Part shown: piece by piece, positions 49,822 to 59,403 of the stretch
Layout: the number at the start of each line of letters is the position of its first letter
Numbering within the stretch: position 1 is the stretch's first letter
Notes under the pieces: generated by a model
Database searches by the model: none
Seen by the model: the letters and a program-made list of their open reading frames with translations, nothing else
Told to the model about the DNA's origin: nothing
Translations under genes and position numbers: made by a program
Assembly: GCF_002019665.1 (NCBI RefSeq)
Contig: NZ_KV917375.1
Span: 938,001-1,002,000, forward strand
Source of the DNA: Sutcliffiella halmapala
GTDB lineage: Bacteria > Bacillota > Bacilli > Bacillales > Bacillaceae_I
Length of the DNA stretch: 64,000 bases
Direction: 5' to 3'

Positions 49822-52216
49822 TTACTCCTCCTTTCTTGTCTGAAAGACGAAGCTTAATAAGGGCATAGATTCCAAAAGCAGCTATAGTTAATACCGAAAT
49901 TTCAAAAAGTGTATCGAATCCACGGAAATCGACTAAAATTACGTTAACCATATTCTTTCCGCCTGCCTCTTCATAAGAAGCTGTTTCGAAATACTCAGAT
50001 ATCGATTCGAATAGTCTAGAACTATTTACAGAGAATCCGATTAGGATAACGATTAATCCAACTCCTATAGAGATGATAAAATTCGTCAGTTGAAATCTAA
50101 CTCGATTCATTTCCTTCGCTAATTTTGGTAAATGATAAAAACATAGTAGGAATAATGCGACAGACACAGTTTCCACTATCAATTGTGTTAATGCTAAATC
50201 TGGTGCTCTAAATAATACGAAAAACAAAGCCATCGAATAACCGACTACACCAAGTGAAATAATTGCAGCCAAACGGGATTTGGCAAATACAGTGGTTAGT
50301 GCTCCAATTACCATTACTAATGCAAGAATCACTTCATATGCTCCTATTGGAGAAACGTTTGTAAGACTCACTTTAAACGCATTTGTTTTAAGTAACAATC
50401 CACCAAGTAAAAGTATAATAAAACCGAATATTACCACAAGGTAGTCACGAAGAAATCCTGTCATGTATGTGCGTGTAAAAACAAAGGAGCCTCTATCCAG
50501 TCCAACTAAAGCTCCGTCATAAAGCCTATTTAAGGCTAGACGCTGTGGGAACCAATCGTAAATCTTCCCCCATTTTGCAACAGTTAGATAAAGCAACGTT
50601 CCGACACTAATGACCCCAATAGTCATAAATAATTCCGTATTCCATCCATGCCAGAAATAGATATTTACTTCTTTCACAGTGAAATTGCTTGGGAGAATGG
50701 AATGTAAAGTTGCCTCAATTATGTTCTTTAAAATCATTGGGAAGAATCCAAAGATAATCACTAATGAAGCAAGGATAATTGGAGGAATTAACATACCAAT
50801 TGGCGCTTCATGTGGTTTCTTATCAAAGTTTTTTGGTTGATATTTTCCAGTAAATGTTTTGAAAACAATTAACATACTATAAATAAATGTGAAGATGCTT
50901 GCCACCCATGCTAAAACAGGGAATAACCAACCGATTGTTTCAACATTCCATATCCCAATCTCTGTGACACTAAGCATTCCAGTAAAGAACATTTCCTTAC
51001 TTAAGAAGCCGTTAAATGGCGGCAGACCAGCCATGGAGAAACAGCCAATTAAAGCTAGAGTGAACGTAATTGGCATAATGTTCATCAAACCGCCGAGCTT
51101 ACGGATATCCCTTGTCCCAGTTTCGTGATCTACAATACCAACAACCATGAACAAACTACCTTTAAATGTTGCATGGTTTATTAAATGGAATACTGCAGCT
51201 AATGTGGCTACCGTGTAGATATTTTCATCTAAATAATCATAGTAGACAGCCGCACTTCCAACTCCGAGAAGTGTCATAATTAAACCGAGCTGACTTATAG
51301 TGGAGAAGGCTAGCACCGATTTTAAATCGGTTTGCTTTACCGCAGAGAACGATCCCCAGAATAAAGTAATGATACCGATGACGGAAATAATCCAAAACCA
51401 CTCAGGTGCTCCTGCAAATACAGGACTCATTCTAGCTACAAGGTAAATTCCAGCTTTCACCATAGTAGCGGAGTGTAAATAAGCACTAACTGGTGTAGGC
51501 GCTTCCATCGCATCTGGTAACCAAATATGGAACGGAAATTGTGCGGATTTTGTAAATGCTCCTAGTAAGAAAAGAATTAGTGCTGGCACAAATAACTCAT
51601 GGCTAGTAACGACATCTACATTCGCTATTATTTCCCGTACGCTGAAGGTGCCTGTCATATTGTAAAGGAGAACGATACCCGCAAGCATGGCAAGTCCACC
51701 GAAAACAGTAATGACCATGGATTTTAACGCACCATAGCGCGATTTTTCCCGTTTATACCAATAGCTAATTAATAAAAAGGAAGAAATACTAGTTAACTCC
51801 CAGAAAGAATAAAGAACAAGAAGATTGTCGGATAATACTACTCCGAGCATCGCTCCCATAAACATTAATAAATAGACATAAAATGTGTTAAGCGCTTCCT
51901 TTTCTTTTGGGAGATAATAAATAGAATAGAGAACTACTAAAGCACCTATTCCTGTTATTAGGAGGGCAAATAGTAAACCTAATCCATCTAAATATACACT
52001 GAAGTTAATTCCCATAGAAGGAATCCAACTCATCGTGCTTAATAGTGCCTCGCCGTTCATGGTTATGGCTAGAAAACCAATAAAATATAGAAACAAGGCA
52101 AGTGGGAGGATTAAAACAAACCACCCGGTATGTATTGGCTTAAAGTACTTATGCAAAAATGGTACAAATATCGCCAATAAAAACGGCGATAAAATCACTA
52201 AATGAATCAGTGACAA
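49805..52216 (-). CDS. mrpA: Na+/H+ antiporter subunit A
   Basis: The largest subunit, 803 aa, combining a NuoL-like proton channel with C-terminal MnhA/MbhD-type helices. Motifs include LYSFWELTSISSFLLI with the conserved Glu, KSAQFPFHIWLPDAMEAPTPVSAYLHSATMVKAG, and later LLGVGSAAVYYDYL. The start is TTG at 52216 behind AAGGAGG; the six codons before it contain that site. The complex exchanges cytoplasmic Na+ for H+ and supports alkali and salt tolerance. It leads the seven-gene operon. Confidence 0.93.
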   Translation of the reverse strand: MSLIHLVILSPFLLAIFVPFLHKYFKPIHTGWFVLILPLALFLYFIGFLAITMNGEALLSTMSWIPSMGINFSVYLDGLGLLFALLITGIGALVVLYSIYYLPKEKEALNTFYVYLLMFMGAMLGVVLSDNLLVLYSFWELTSISSFLLISYWYKREKSRYGALKSMVITVFGGLAMLAGIVLLYNMTGTFSVREIIANVDVVTSHELFVPALILFLLGAFTKSAQFPFHIWLPDAMEAPTPVSAYLHSATMVKAGIYLVARMSPVFAGAPEWFWIISVIGIITLFWGSFSAVKQTDLKSVLAFSTISQLGLIMTLLGVGSAAVYYDYLDENIYTVATLAAVFHLINHATFKGSLFMVVGIVDHETGTRDIRKLGGLMNIMPITFTLALIGCFSMAGLPPFNGFLSKEMFFTGMLSVTEIGIWNVETIGWLFPVLAWVASIFTFIYSMLIVFKTFTGKYQPKNFDKKPHEAPIGMLIPPIILASLVIIFGFFPMILKNIIEATLHSILPSNFTVKEVNIYFWHGWNTELFMTIGVISVGTLLYLTVAKWGKIYDWFPQRLALNRLYDGALVGLDRGSFVFTRTYMTGFLRDYLVVIFGFIILLLGGLLLKTNAFKVSLTNVSPIGAYEVILALVMVIGALTTVFAKSRLAAIISLGVVGYSMALFFVLFRAPDLALTQLIVETVSVALFLLCFYHLPKLAKEMNRVRFQLTNFIISIGVGLIVILIGFSVNSSRLFESISEYFETASYEEAGGKNMVNVILVDFRGFDTLFEISVLTIAAFGIYALIKLRLSDKKGGVNGESK

Positions 52217-52517
52217 GACGCAAACCTCCTTCAATTTCTTTTAAAACTTTCATACAAAACAAAGCACAACAAAATAAAGCACTTTTTTTATAAGCACTTT
52301 TCCATGTTTTAATTGAAAGTAATGTAAGAATAAATACTACTAAAGTAAAGTATATACTAAATCAAAACCTTGTGCATCATAGCAGATTCTTAGTATGGTC
52401 TGATTTTTCCTGATGTATTAAATAAATAGAAACTCGGTAAAATAAATCGAAAATTTTTTTTGAAACTGCATAAAATATTGTTTAATTAGCCATTCTATAT
52501 TTAGGGTGGTGGTAGAT
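52217..52517 (-). other. Intergenic region upstream of mrpA
   Basis: About 300 bp, very AT-rich, between divergent genes. A direct repeat AAGTGCTTTA/AAGTGCTTAT lies around 52277-52302 (minus strand), close to the mrpA start. It must contain the mrp promoter, but no clear -35/-10 pair could be picked. Confidence 0.4.
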
Positions 52518-52775
52518 ATGACGAAAACAAAAGCAACTGTGGCTCTCTCCATATTTTCCACTTTATTTGCTGGTGCTTGGTGGTTTAATACAGAAATGAA
52601 GAGTGATTTCAATGAACAAATGAACAACTCTAATTCAGGGGTTGTGTTAATGAACACTAGTCAAATGGAAGGTCAAGGCAGCCTAAATGTCATTCAACCA
52701 TTTAAGCCCCGTGAATATATCAGAGTTGTAGTTGCAAAAAAGCAAGAGGAAAAGAAAGAAGTAGAACCTTCTTAA
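52518..52775 (+). CDS. Small membrane-anchored protein of unknown function
   Basis: An 85-aa protein: MTKTKATVALSIFSTLFAGAWWF is one N-terminal signal-anchor helix. A polar part with QMNNSNSGVVLMNTSQMEGQGSLNVIQPFKPREYIRVVV and a charged tail (KKQEEKKEVEPS) follow. GGTGGTGG precedes the ATG at 52518. It is probably exposed outside the membrane. No family is recognised. Confidence 0.55.
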   Translation: MTKTKATVALSIFSTLFAGAWWFNTEMKSDFNEQMNNSNSGVVLMNTSQMEGQGSLNVIQPFKPREYIRVVVAKKQEEKKEVEPS

Positions 52776-52800
52776 GTGAATTTAATGTTTATTTAGTTAG

Positions 52801-52832
52801 AAGCGGTTATACACATCGTATAGCCGTTTTTC
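52801..52832 (+). terminator. Terminator of the small anchored protein gene
   Basis: CGGTTATAC and GTATAGCCG pair with one wobble around ACATC, then TTTTTC. Confidence 0.75.
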
Positions 52833-52964
52833 TATGGGAACAATTAAAAATTTTGATTAATTTTACACTGTATCCGCTTTCACTGAGGGAGCATTCTTGA
52901 TATATTGAACTTATTTCTGTAAAGTGAAAATTGGAATAGTAAATCTGTATTAGGAGGGTTTAAC

Positions 52965-54314
52965 ATGGTACATATTCGTTTCGATTATAACAAGGCTCTA
53001 TCTTTTTTTGGGGAACATGAAATTACATATTTAAGAGATGCTGTAAAAGTTGCGCATCATTCACTGCATGAGAAAACAGGCGCTGGTAACGATTACCTTG
53101 GGTGGATTGACTTACCGACTGCATATGACAAAGAAGAATTTTCTCGTATTGTAAAAAGTGCGAATAAGATTAAAAGTGATTCCGATGTTTTATTAGTGGT
53201 AGGGATTGGTGGCTCTTATCTTGGAGCTCGTGCTGCGCTTGAGATGCTAAACCATTCATTCTATAATGCTTTGACAAAAGAACAGCGTAAAACACCGCAA
53301 GTAGTTTTTGTTGGTAACAATATTAGTTCTACTTATATGAAGGATTTAATGGACCTAATAGAAGGAAAAGATTTCTCTATTAATGTTATTTCTAAATCCG
53401 GTACTACAACGGAACCAGCATTAGCTTTCCGTATCTTCCGTAAGATTTTAGAAGAAAAGTATGGCAAAGAAGAAGCTCGTACACGTATCTATGCTACTAC
53501 TGATAAAGAGCGTGGAGCGTTAAAAACTCTTGCATTAGAAGAAGGATACGAATCATTCATTATTCCTGATGATGTAGGTGGCCGTTACTCCGTGCTTACG
53601 GCAGTAGGTCTATTACCTATCGCAGTTTCAGGTGCTGATATAGAAGCGATGATGAAGGGAGCGGCAGATGCAAGCCAAGAGTTCTCTAACTCAGAACTAG
53701 AAGAAAATGCCGCTTATCAATACGCAGCAGTTCGAAATGTCCTTTACAATAAAGGAAAAACGATTGAAATGCTAATCAATTATGAGCCAGGATTGCAATA
53801 TTTCTCTGAATGGTGGAAGCAGCTATTTGGCGAAAGTGAAGGGAAAGACCAAAAAGGAATTTTCCCAGCATCCGCAAACTTCTCTACAGACCTTCATTCT
53901 ATGGGTCAATATGTACAAGAAGGACGCCGTGATCTATTTGAGACAATCATCAAGGTTGAAGATTCAAGACACGAGTTACTTGTGGAAGAAGAAGCATCTG
54001 ATTTAGATGGTTTAAACTATCTTGCTGGCAAAACAGTAGACTTTGTAAACACAAAAGCTTATGAAGGTACGTTACTTGCTCATACTGATGGAGGGGTACC
54101 TAATCTAGTGGTGAACATCCCAGCGATGGATGCTTATACTTTTGGATACCTCGTTTACTTCTTTGAAAAAGCGTGTGCCATGAGCGGATACTTATTAGGC
54201 GTAAATCCTTTCGATCAGCCTGGAGTAGAAGCTTATAAAGTGAACATGTTTGCTCTTTTAGGGAAACCAGGGTTTGAAGAAGTTAAAGCCGAATTAGAAA
54301 AACGTTTAAAATAG
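52965..54314 (+). CDS. pgi: Glucose-6-phosphate isomerase
   Basis: Interconverts glucose-6-phosphate and fructose-6-phosphate in glycolysis, cytoplasmic; 449 aa as in other Bacilli. The sugar-phosphate site is [16 protein letters not shown] and [15 protein letters not shown]; the catalytic Glu region is [27 protein letters not shown], and [14 protein letters not shown] carries the terminal Lys. TAGGAGGG precedes the ATG. The position after mrp and before yugN matches the B. subtilis neighbourhood. Confidence 0.97.
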   Translation: MVHIRFDYNKALSFFGEHEITYLRDAVKVAHHSLHEKTGAGNDYLGWIDLPTAYDKEEFSRIVKSANKIKSDSDVLLVVGIGGSYLGARAALEMLNHSFYNALTKEQRKTPQVVFVGNNISSTYMKDLMDLIEGKDFSINVISKSGTTTEPALAFRIFRKILEEKYGKEEARTRIYATTDKERGALKTLALEEGYESFIIPDDVGGRYSVLTAVGLLPIAVSGADIEAMMKGAADASQEFSNSELEENAAYQYAAVRNVLYNKGKTIEMLINYEPGLQYFSEWWKQLFGESEGKDQKGIFPASANFSTDLHSMGQYVQEGRRDLFETIIKVEDSRHELLVEEEASDLDGLNYLAGKTVDFVNTKAYEGTLLAHTDGGVPNLVVNIPAMDAYTFGYLVYFFEKACAMSGYLLGVNPFDQPGVEAYKVNMFALLGKPGFEEVKAELEKRLK

Positions 54315-54330
54315 AATGTAAATGAAAAAC

Positions 54331-54366
54331 GAAGCTGCCGAGTTTATGGGTGGCTTCTTTTTTGTT
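54331..54366 (+). terminator. Terminator of pgi
   Basis: GAAGCTGCC and GGTGGCTTC pair with a small internal mismatch, followed by T6 and G. Confidence 0.65.
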
Positions 54367-54484
54367 TGGCTTTGTTAAAGTACAGCGGTGTTTAACAAAG
54401 CCTTTTGTTTTGAAAAATGCCGTATCAGAACTTTTGTATATAAGTTTTTACTAAGGGAAACCTACTTCAAAAGGGGGGATTTCT

Positions 54485-54892
54485 ATGATTCCAATTCCTT
54501 CAAAGGTAGAAGGTACAGATTTTCATCTATACAAATTAGAAAAAGAATTGCAAGAGTTAGGATATTCTATTGGGGGCAACTGGGACTATGACCATGGGTA
54601 CTTTGATTATAAGATTGATGATAAAGTAGGGTATCAATATTTACGGGTACCATTTCAAGCGGTGGACGGTCAACTCGATTCTCAAGGTACAACAGTAAGA
54701 ATAGGCAGGCCATTCTTACTGTCCCATAAATATCAAATTGGTGTGGACGATAATGCACATGTAGGTAATGGAGCAGCGGCCTTTAATCAGTTTTCAGAAC
54801 CTGTGGATTCAGATGCTTCCTTCCCAAAGGAATATGTTGAATTAGGTCGTTCTTTGGTGAAGGAATTAGAAGCTGTTCTTTTAACTAATTAG
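54485..54892 (+). CDS. yugN: YugN-like family protein
   Basis: A 135-aa protein of the YugN family. It starts MIPIPSKVEGTDFHLYKLEKELQELGYSIGGNWDYDHGYFDYKI and has YQYLRVPFQAVDGQLDSQGTTVRIGRPFLLSHKY. AAGGGGGGAT precedes the ATG. It converges with yugO and their stops overlap by 4 bp. The role is unknown. Confidence 0.88.
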   Translation: MIPIPSKVEGTDFHLYKLEKELQELGYSIGGNWDYDHGYFDYKIDDKVGYQYLRVPFQAVDGQLDSQGTTVRIGRPFLLSHKYQIGVDDNAHVGNGAAAFNQFSEPVDSDASFPKEYVELGRSLVKELEAVLLTN

Positions 54893-55890
54893 TCTTTGAT
54901 TACAAGTAGACAATCGTCAGCTTGAATGAGTGTGTAAAGAGGAGGATTAACCATTGTCTCTCCTCTTCTTTTTATGCCTATAAGTAGTATTTTATTTTGC
55001 ATGAGTGTGTTACTTACTGATTCAAACGTGTTTCCAATATGAGAATTCTCGACGTCTAAGTATTTTAATTTACTACCCTTCAACTGATCAAGCATGTGTA
55101 AAAGTGTATTAGACATTCCATTGGAAACCATACTGTTAATCATGACATAACTAGATAGCATATTGGTTTGAATAATTTCATCTGCCCCAGCGCGTTGAGC
55201 ATTTTTCACCTGAACGGAAGTTAATATTTCAACAATTGTATAAACATTCGGGTTCAATCCTTTGACAGTTAATAAGGTTAAGATCGCATTCATATCAGCT
55301 TGGACTTCATCTTTACTTTGATCAGATGTAACAACAACAAGTTCAGCTTTTTTTATATTCGCATGAAGTAAAATATGATCGTAAATAGGATTGCCCTTAA
55401 TATAGTGTACATTATGACCAGGTAATGGATTTTGATCAAGGGTCTGATCAATTAAGACAATGGATAATGGTTTCTTTCCGAGACCTTTTATCTGTGTTAG
55501 TGTTTCTTTCACTCTTTCGTTCCAGCCTACAATTATAATATGTTTCTCATCTTTATACTCCACTTTGCCCTCCAGATAAGCATTTTGTGTTGTAATGGCA
55601 CTTGATGCAAGTGCAACGAAGTAGGTAGTGACAAATCCAGTTCCGATGAAGATTAATAAAATTGCCAAGGTTCTTCCTGGTATGGTTATGGGTACATAAT
55701 CTCCATAGCCAAGAGTTGCTGTTGTAACGAGTGCCCACCAAATGCCATCAAAAATGGAGGGAAACTCTGTAGGTTCAATAAAATGTATGATTACTCCAAA
55801 TGTAATATTGATTATGAAAATAATACATAAAACTCTTATAATAACTGGCCAATGAATAAAGTTGAAATGAAATGAGGTATTATTCTTCAT
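54889..55890 (-). CDS. yugO: YugO, potassium channel with RCK domain
   Basis: A 333-aa two-helix K+ channel. Helices lie near residues 14-36 and 73-95, with the selectivity filter TTATLGYGDYVP between them. The cytoplasmic RCK/TrkA-N domain starts KHIIIVGWNERVKETL and includes VLIDQTL and ELVVVTSDQSKDEVQADMNAI. In B. subtilis YugO carries potassium signals in biofilms. It overlaps the upstream small gene by 11 bp, so the two are co-transcribed. Confidence 0.92.
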   Translation of the reverse strand: MKNNTSFHFNFIHWPVIIRVLCIIFIINITFGVIIHFIEPTEFPSIFDGIWWALVTTATLGYGDYVPITIPGRTLAILLIFIGTGFVTTYFVALASSAITTQNAYLEGKVEYKDEKHIIIVGWNERVKETLTQIKGLGKKPLSIVLIDQTLDQNPLPGHNVHYIKGNPIYDHILLHANIKKAELVVVTSDQSKDEVQADMNAILTLLTVKGLNPNVYTIVEILTSVQVKNAQRAGADEIIQTNMLSSYVMINSMVSNGMSNTLLHMLDQLKGSKLKYLDVENSHIGNTFESVSNTLMQNKILLIGIKRRGETMVNPPLYTLIQADDCLLVIKD

Positions 55891-56137
55891 GTTCTTTCTC
55901 CTCAGTTGATACGAAGGAAAGAACCTCCTTTATAATAGTGTTTATCCTCTTGGTTAGCGCGGCTTCTCCAAATTTTTCTTTTCCAGCTTCAAGTAATTGC
56001 AAAACCTCTTCATCAAAATCAATTATGGCTTTATCTTCCTCCGCCTCGTTATATAATTCAATAAATTGGTCTAAGCCTTCATTCATGCGGTCTATTGCAT
56101 CACTTAAGGCTACTTTTTCATTCGGTTTTAACTTCAA
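55880..56137 (-). CDS. Small acidic helical protein upstream of yugO
   Basis: An 85-aa protein starting at TTG 56137 behind GAGGTGAA. It reads MKLKPNEKVALSDAIDRMNEGLDQFIELYNEAEEDKAIIDFDEEVLQLLEAGKEKFGEAALTKRINTIIKEVL and is predicted to be fully helical and soluble. The 27 residues upstream in frame are hydrophobic noise without a ribosome-binding site. Coupling to yugO suggests a channel-associated role; this is inference. Confidence 0.6.
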   Translation of the reverse strand: MKLKPNEKVALSDAIDRMNEGLDQFIELYNEAEEDKAIIDFDEEVLQLLEAGKEKFGEAALTKRINTIIKEVLSFVSTEEKEHEE

Positions 56138-56264
56138 TTCATTCACCTCAATGCTTATTGTTGACAAAACAAGGAGATGATTAAACTTGAGAGGCATAAT
56201 TATCATGAAAAAAAGCAAAAATAAGAAAGATATGTCATGATGTTCTTAAGCAGGAGTGATAAAA

Positions 56265-56453
56265 ATGGAAGAAAAACGAGTGAGACAAATATTATCATCG
56301 TCAGCTACTATAAATGTCACCTTTCAAGGCGCTAGTGTATGGATTGACGATGTAAGTCAAGATGGAAAAACGGCAACAGTTCATCTTCGCGGTCCAGCTG
56401 GAGAAGAACGAACTACTGTAGATATTCAGGATTTGCAGGAGGTAGAGGGGTAA
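56265..56453 (+). CDS. sspH: H-type small acid-soluble spore protein
   Basis: A 62-aa protein of the SspH family of minor SASPs found in the forespore. It begins MEEKRVRQILSSSATINVTFQGASVWIDDVS and ends TTVDIQDLQEVEG; the RVxQILSSxxTINVTxQGxxVWI pattern is the family hallmark. AGGAGTGAT precedes the ATG at 56265; the GTG three codons earlier overlaps that site. Forespore sigma-G control is expected from the family, but no promoter could be assigned. Confidence 0.85.
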   Translation: MEEKRVRQILSSSATINVTFQGASVWIDDVSQDGKTATVHLRGPAGEERTTVDIQDLQEVEG

Positions 56454-56482
56454 TTAGATGATAGTTTTATCTATTTAAAACA

Positions 56483-56528
56483 AAAAAAAGAGGTGCACAC
56501 ATTTTTAAAATGTCCACCTCTTTTTTTG
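56483..56528. terminator. Bidirectional terminator, sspH / symporter
   Basis: AAAAAAAGAGGTG and CACCTCTTTTTTT enclose an inner ACATTTTTAAAATGT stem. Confidence 0.88.
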
Positions 56529-56541
56529 TTATTTATTTGGA

Positions 56542-57708
56542 TTAAGCAGATTTTGTTCTTGTTAAACGATCTACAGCATTAGCAATTGCACCGTCTCCGG
56601 TTACGTTACATGCAGTACCAAAACTATCTTGAGCTAGGTAAAGTGCTATCATTAAGGAAACCATTGTCGCATCAAAGCCAAGCATAGTTTGTAATAGACC
56701 TAATGCTGCCATTACTGCTCCTCCTGGAACTCCTGGTGCTGCAATCATTGTCACACCTAGCATAAGAATAAATCCAAGAATTGAAAGGAAAGTGTATTCC
56801 ATCCCGTTAATAAACATTACTGCAAGCGCACATGTGACCAAGGTTATCGTACTACCAGATAAATGGATGGTAGCTAGTAATGGTACAGTAAAATCGGCTG
56901 TTTTTTCGTTCACATCCATTTTCTTAGCTCGTTCTAATGTTACTGGTATGGTTGAAGCGGAAGATTGTGTTCCAAGTGCTGTGAAATAAGCCGGCATCAT
57001 TGTTTTTAACATTTTTAATGGATTTTTCTTCGTTAAAACGCCACTAGTTGTATATTGTAAAAGTAACATAGTCAAATGGAGTAAAATAATTAATACGAAT
57101 ACTTTTGCAAAAACAGAAATAATTGTTTGAACTTGTCCACCATAAGTCATATTCGCAAATATACCTAAAATATGAAATGGTAAAAGTGGAATGATTACCT
57201 TTGAAATAACTAATTCTATAATCTTTCTGAATTCAATCATTACTGTTTTTAGTGCGTTTCCTTTAATTGCTGCCATACCAAGTCCAAGTGTAAAGGAGAG
57301 AACTAATGCAGTCATGACTCCCATAGCTGCCGGGATTTCCAATTCAAATAATGGAGATAGTAATGCTTCCTCAGGATTATCGAATGCGTTAGATAAACTA
57401 GCATTTTTTAATATAGTAGGAAATAATGAGTTTGCTGCTAGAAAGGCTAATAGACCAGCAACGATAGTTGATAAGTAAGCAATTACTGTTGTAAGACCTA
57501 GTAACTTTCCTGCCCCTTTGCCAATTTCCCCAATTCCCGGTGCAATGAAAGCAATGATGATTAATGGAATAGCAAAACCTAAGAAATTACCAAAAATTTC
57601 ATTGAAGGTTACAAAAATTCGTATTAACCAACTTGGTGCAAAATTACCTAAAATAATTCCTAAAATAATTGCTACTATGATTCTGGGTAAAAGTCCAAAT
57701 GTTTTCAT
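56542..57708 (-). CDS. Dicarboxylate/amino acid:cation symporter (DAACS family)
   Basis: A 388-aa SLC1-fold secondary transporter importing dicarboxylates or amino acids with Na+ or H+. The first hairpin carries AYFTALGTQSSASTIPVTLERAKK, a variant of the serine-rich substrate loop. HLSGSTITLVTCALAVMFI, MIAAPGVPGGAVMAALGLLQ and YLAQDSFGTACNVTGDGAIANAVDR cover the other core loops, including the Asn/Asp of helix 8. The ATG at 57708 follows AGGGAGGA; the longer in-frame start is rejected. The substrate is undetermined. Confidence 0.87.
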   Translation of the reverse strand: MKTFGLLPRIIVAIILGIILGNFAPSWLIRIFVTFNEIFGNFLGFAIPLIIIAFIAPGIGEIGKGAGKLLGLTTVIAYLSTIVAGLLAFLAANSLFPTILKNASLSNAFDNPEEALLSPLFELEIPAAMGVMTALVLSFTLGLGMAAIKGNALKTVMIEFRKIIELVISKVIIPLLPFHILGIFANMTYGGQVQTIISVFAKVFVLIILLHLTMLLLQYTTSGVLTKKNPLKMLKTMMPAYFTALGTQSSASTIPVTLERAKKMDVNEKTADFTVPLLATIHLSGSTITLVTCALAVMFINGMEYTFLSILGFILMLGVTMIAAPGVPGGAVMAALGLLQTMLGFDATMVSLMIALYLAQDSFGTACNVTGDGAIANAVDRLTRTKSA

Positions 57709-58166
57709 GTTGTCCTCCCTGCTAGTACAGTTGTCTATGTATTGTAACAATTTCTATGTTACATCATTCGATTACAAAAAGGGAAGATTAAATTGGTTTA
57801 ATTTTATGAATGTTATTTCCAGTTGTTAAAATTTTTTTAAATAGGTTTATAAATTTGTTTATAATGGGTACACTACTACAGAAATTCACCATAGTTGTAG
57901 CTTTTTGCTGCATAATCTTTCTAATGAATTTCTCCATTCGTTATTGTGTCTTTTCCAGCAACATCGTTGAATATTGATGGAAGTTACTAGCAAAACCAAA
58001 TAAAACTTGATTTTTAAAGAAGAAACCTCTATGATTAAGTTAATTGTTTTTGTTCGGTAAGGCTGATAGAAGGAATTTACTTCAATGTTTTTCGTCTTGA
58101 AAGATTATGCAGAGCAAGAATGGTAATACAATTGTGGGAACTATCCACTGTAGGAGGAAACATATT
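57709..58166 (+). other. Long intergenic region, likely cold-shock gene leader
   Basis: 458 bp without a credible gene. TATAAT at 57858-57863 is a possible -10 for the csp gene with a poor -35; it would give a leader of about 300 nt. Long structured leaders are typical of cold-shock mRNAs. No known riboswitch was recognised. Confidence 0.35.
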
Positions 58167-58364
58167 ATGTTACAAGGTAAAGTAAAATGGTTCAACGCTG
58201 AAAAAGGTTTCGGTTTCATCGAAGTAGAAGGACAAGACGATGTATTCGTTCATTTCTCTGCTATTCAAGGCGACGGTTTCAAATCTTTAGAAGAAGGTCA
58301 AACTGTATCTTTCGAAATCGAACAAGGTGCTCGTGGACCACAAGCAACTAACGTTCAAAAGTAA
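58167..58364 (+). CDS. Cold-shock protein (CspA/CspB family)
   Basis: A 65-aa single-domain nucleic-acid chaperone. RNP1 is KGFGFIEV and RNP2 is VFVHFSAI; it starts [17 protein letters not shown] and ends GPQATNVQK. It melts RNA structure in the cold and in growing cells. TAGGAGGAAAC precedes the ATG at 58167; the 20 upstream in-frame residues are leader. B. subtilis has several paralogues (CspB, C, D); which one cannot be told here. Confidence 0.93.
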   Translation: MLQGKVKWFNAEKGFGFIEVEGQDDVFVHFSAIQGDGFKSLEEGQTVSFEIEQGARGPQATNVQK

Positions 58365-58378
58365 TAGTTTTGACAAAG

Positions 58379-58406
58379 AAAGGCTCCCTTTATGGGGGCC
58401 TTTTTT
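58379..58406 (+). terminator. Terminator of the cold-shock gene
   Basis: AAAGGCTCCC and GGGGGCCTTT pair with one wobble around TTTAT, followed by T. Confidence 0.85.
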
Positions 58407-58599
58407 GCGTTTTTTTTATTGTTATCGGGTTGGGGGCTCTTTTGTTGTTCTATTAAAAATATGCTACGGCGATATCATCATTTTAGACACCACTCTATCA
58501 CGTTTTATCTATAATATATAGAAGTCTCTTGTAAGTATGAATGAATTACTAGATAGGATTCTACTTGCATGAGAGTTAATAGGGAAAGGAGGTTGCTTA

Positions 58600-59376
58600 G
58601 TGGAAATAGCAGAGCTTTTTCAGTTGAATGGTAAAACAGCGATAGTAACAGGTGGAGGTAAAGGGCTCGGTGCTCAGATTGCCAATGCTTTAGCTGAGGC
58701 AGGGGCTAATGTTGTGGTGTGTTCTCGAGATTTAGAGGCATGTAAGTTAGTTAGGGAACAGTTAGAAAAAAAGGGGGTTCGTTCACTTGCACTTTCATGT
58801 GATGTAACAAAGTCAGAGGATATTCAAGAGGTTGTTCAAACTACACTTCAACATTTTGGAACGATTGATATTTTAGTTAATAATAGTGGAACCTCGTGGA
58901 TGGCGCCAACATTAGAGTTACCAGCGGATAAGTGGGATAAAGTAATGAATGTTAATTTAAAAGCTGTTTTCTTGTTTAGTCAGGCAGTAGCAAGAGTGAT
59001 GGTGAAGCAAGGTAGTGGAAAAATTATTAACATTGCTTCGATTACAGGACTAGGTGGAACACATCCTGCTTTAATGGATACAATTGCGTACAACACAAGT
59101 AAAGGTGGTGTTATCACTTTCACCAAGGACTTGGCAGTAAAGCTAGCTTCACATAATATTCAAGTCAATGCGATTGCCCCAGGAATGTTTCCAACAAAAA
59201 TTACGAAAAGCATTGTAGAAAAGTCGGCACCTACATTAATGAGTCAAATACCTGCTCAGCGCTTTGGCAGTGAGTCAGATCTTAAAGGAGCGGCGGTGTT
59301 TTTAGCTTCACAGGCTTCTGATTATTGTGTCGGCCATATCCTTGTAATAGACGGAGGAATGACAGCACTAGTTTAA
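58600..59376 (+). CDS. SDR family oxidoreductase in the PHA cluster
   Basis: A 258-aa classical short-chain dehydrogenase. TGGGKGLGAQIA binds the cofactor, DILVNNSGTSW carries the NAG-like motif, INIASITG the Ser, and YNTSKGGVITFTKDLA the Tyr/Lys pair. It ends DGGMTALV. It lies 27 bp before phaR, in the place where some Bacillus PHA operons carry a reductase. It resembles gluconate 5-dehydrogenase-type SDRs more than PhaB, so an acetoacetyl-CoA or 3-oxoacyl reductase role is only inferred. GGAGG precedes the GTG start. Confidence 0.82.
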   Translation: MEIAELFQLNGKTAIVTGGGKGLGAQIANALAEAGANVVVCSRDLEACKLVREQLEKKGVRSLALSCDVTKSEDIQEVVQTTLQHFGTIDILVNNSGTSWMAPTLELPADKWDKVMNVNLKAVFLFSQAVARVMVKQGSGKIINIASITGLGGTHPALMDTIAYNTSKGGVITFTKDLAVKLASHNIQVNAIAPGMFPTKITKSIVEKSAPTLMSQIPAQRFGSESDLKGAAVFLASQASDYCVGHILVIDGGMTALV

Positions 59377-59403
59377 AGCGTAAATAAGAAGGGAGGGATA
59401 AGA

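Noticed and set aside
58327-58521. 64-codon frame after the cold-shock gene
   Set aside because: Begins inside csp in another frame and crosses its terminator.
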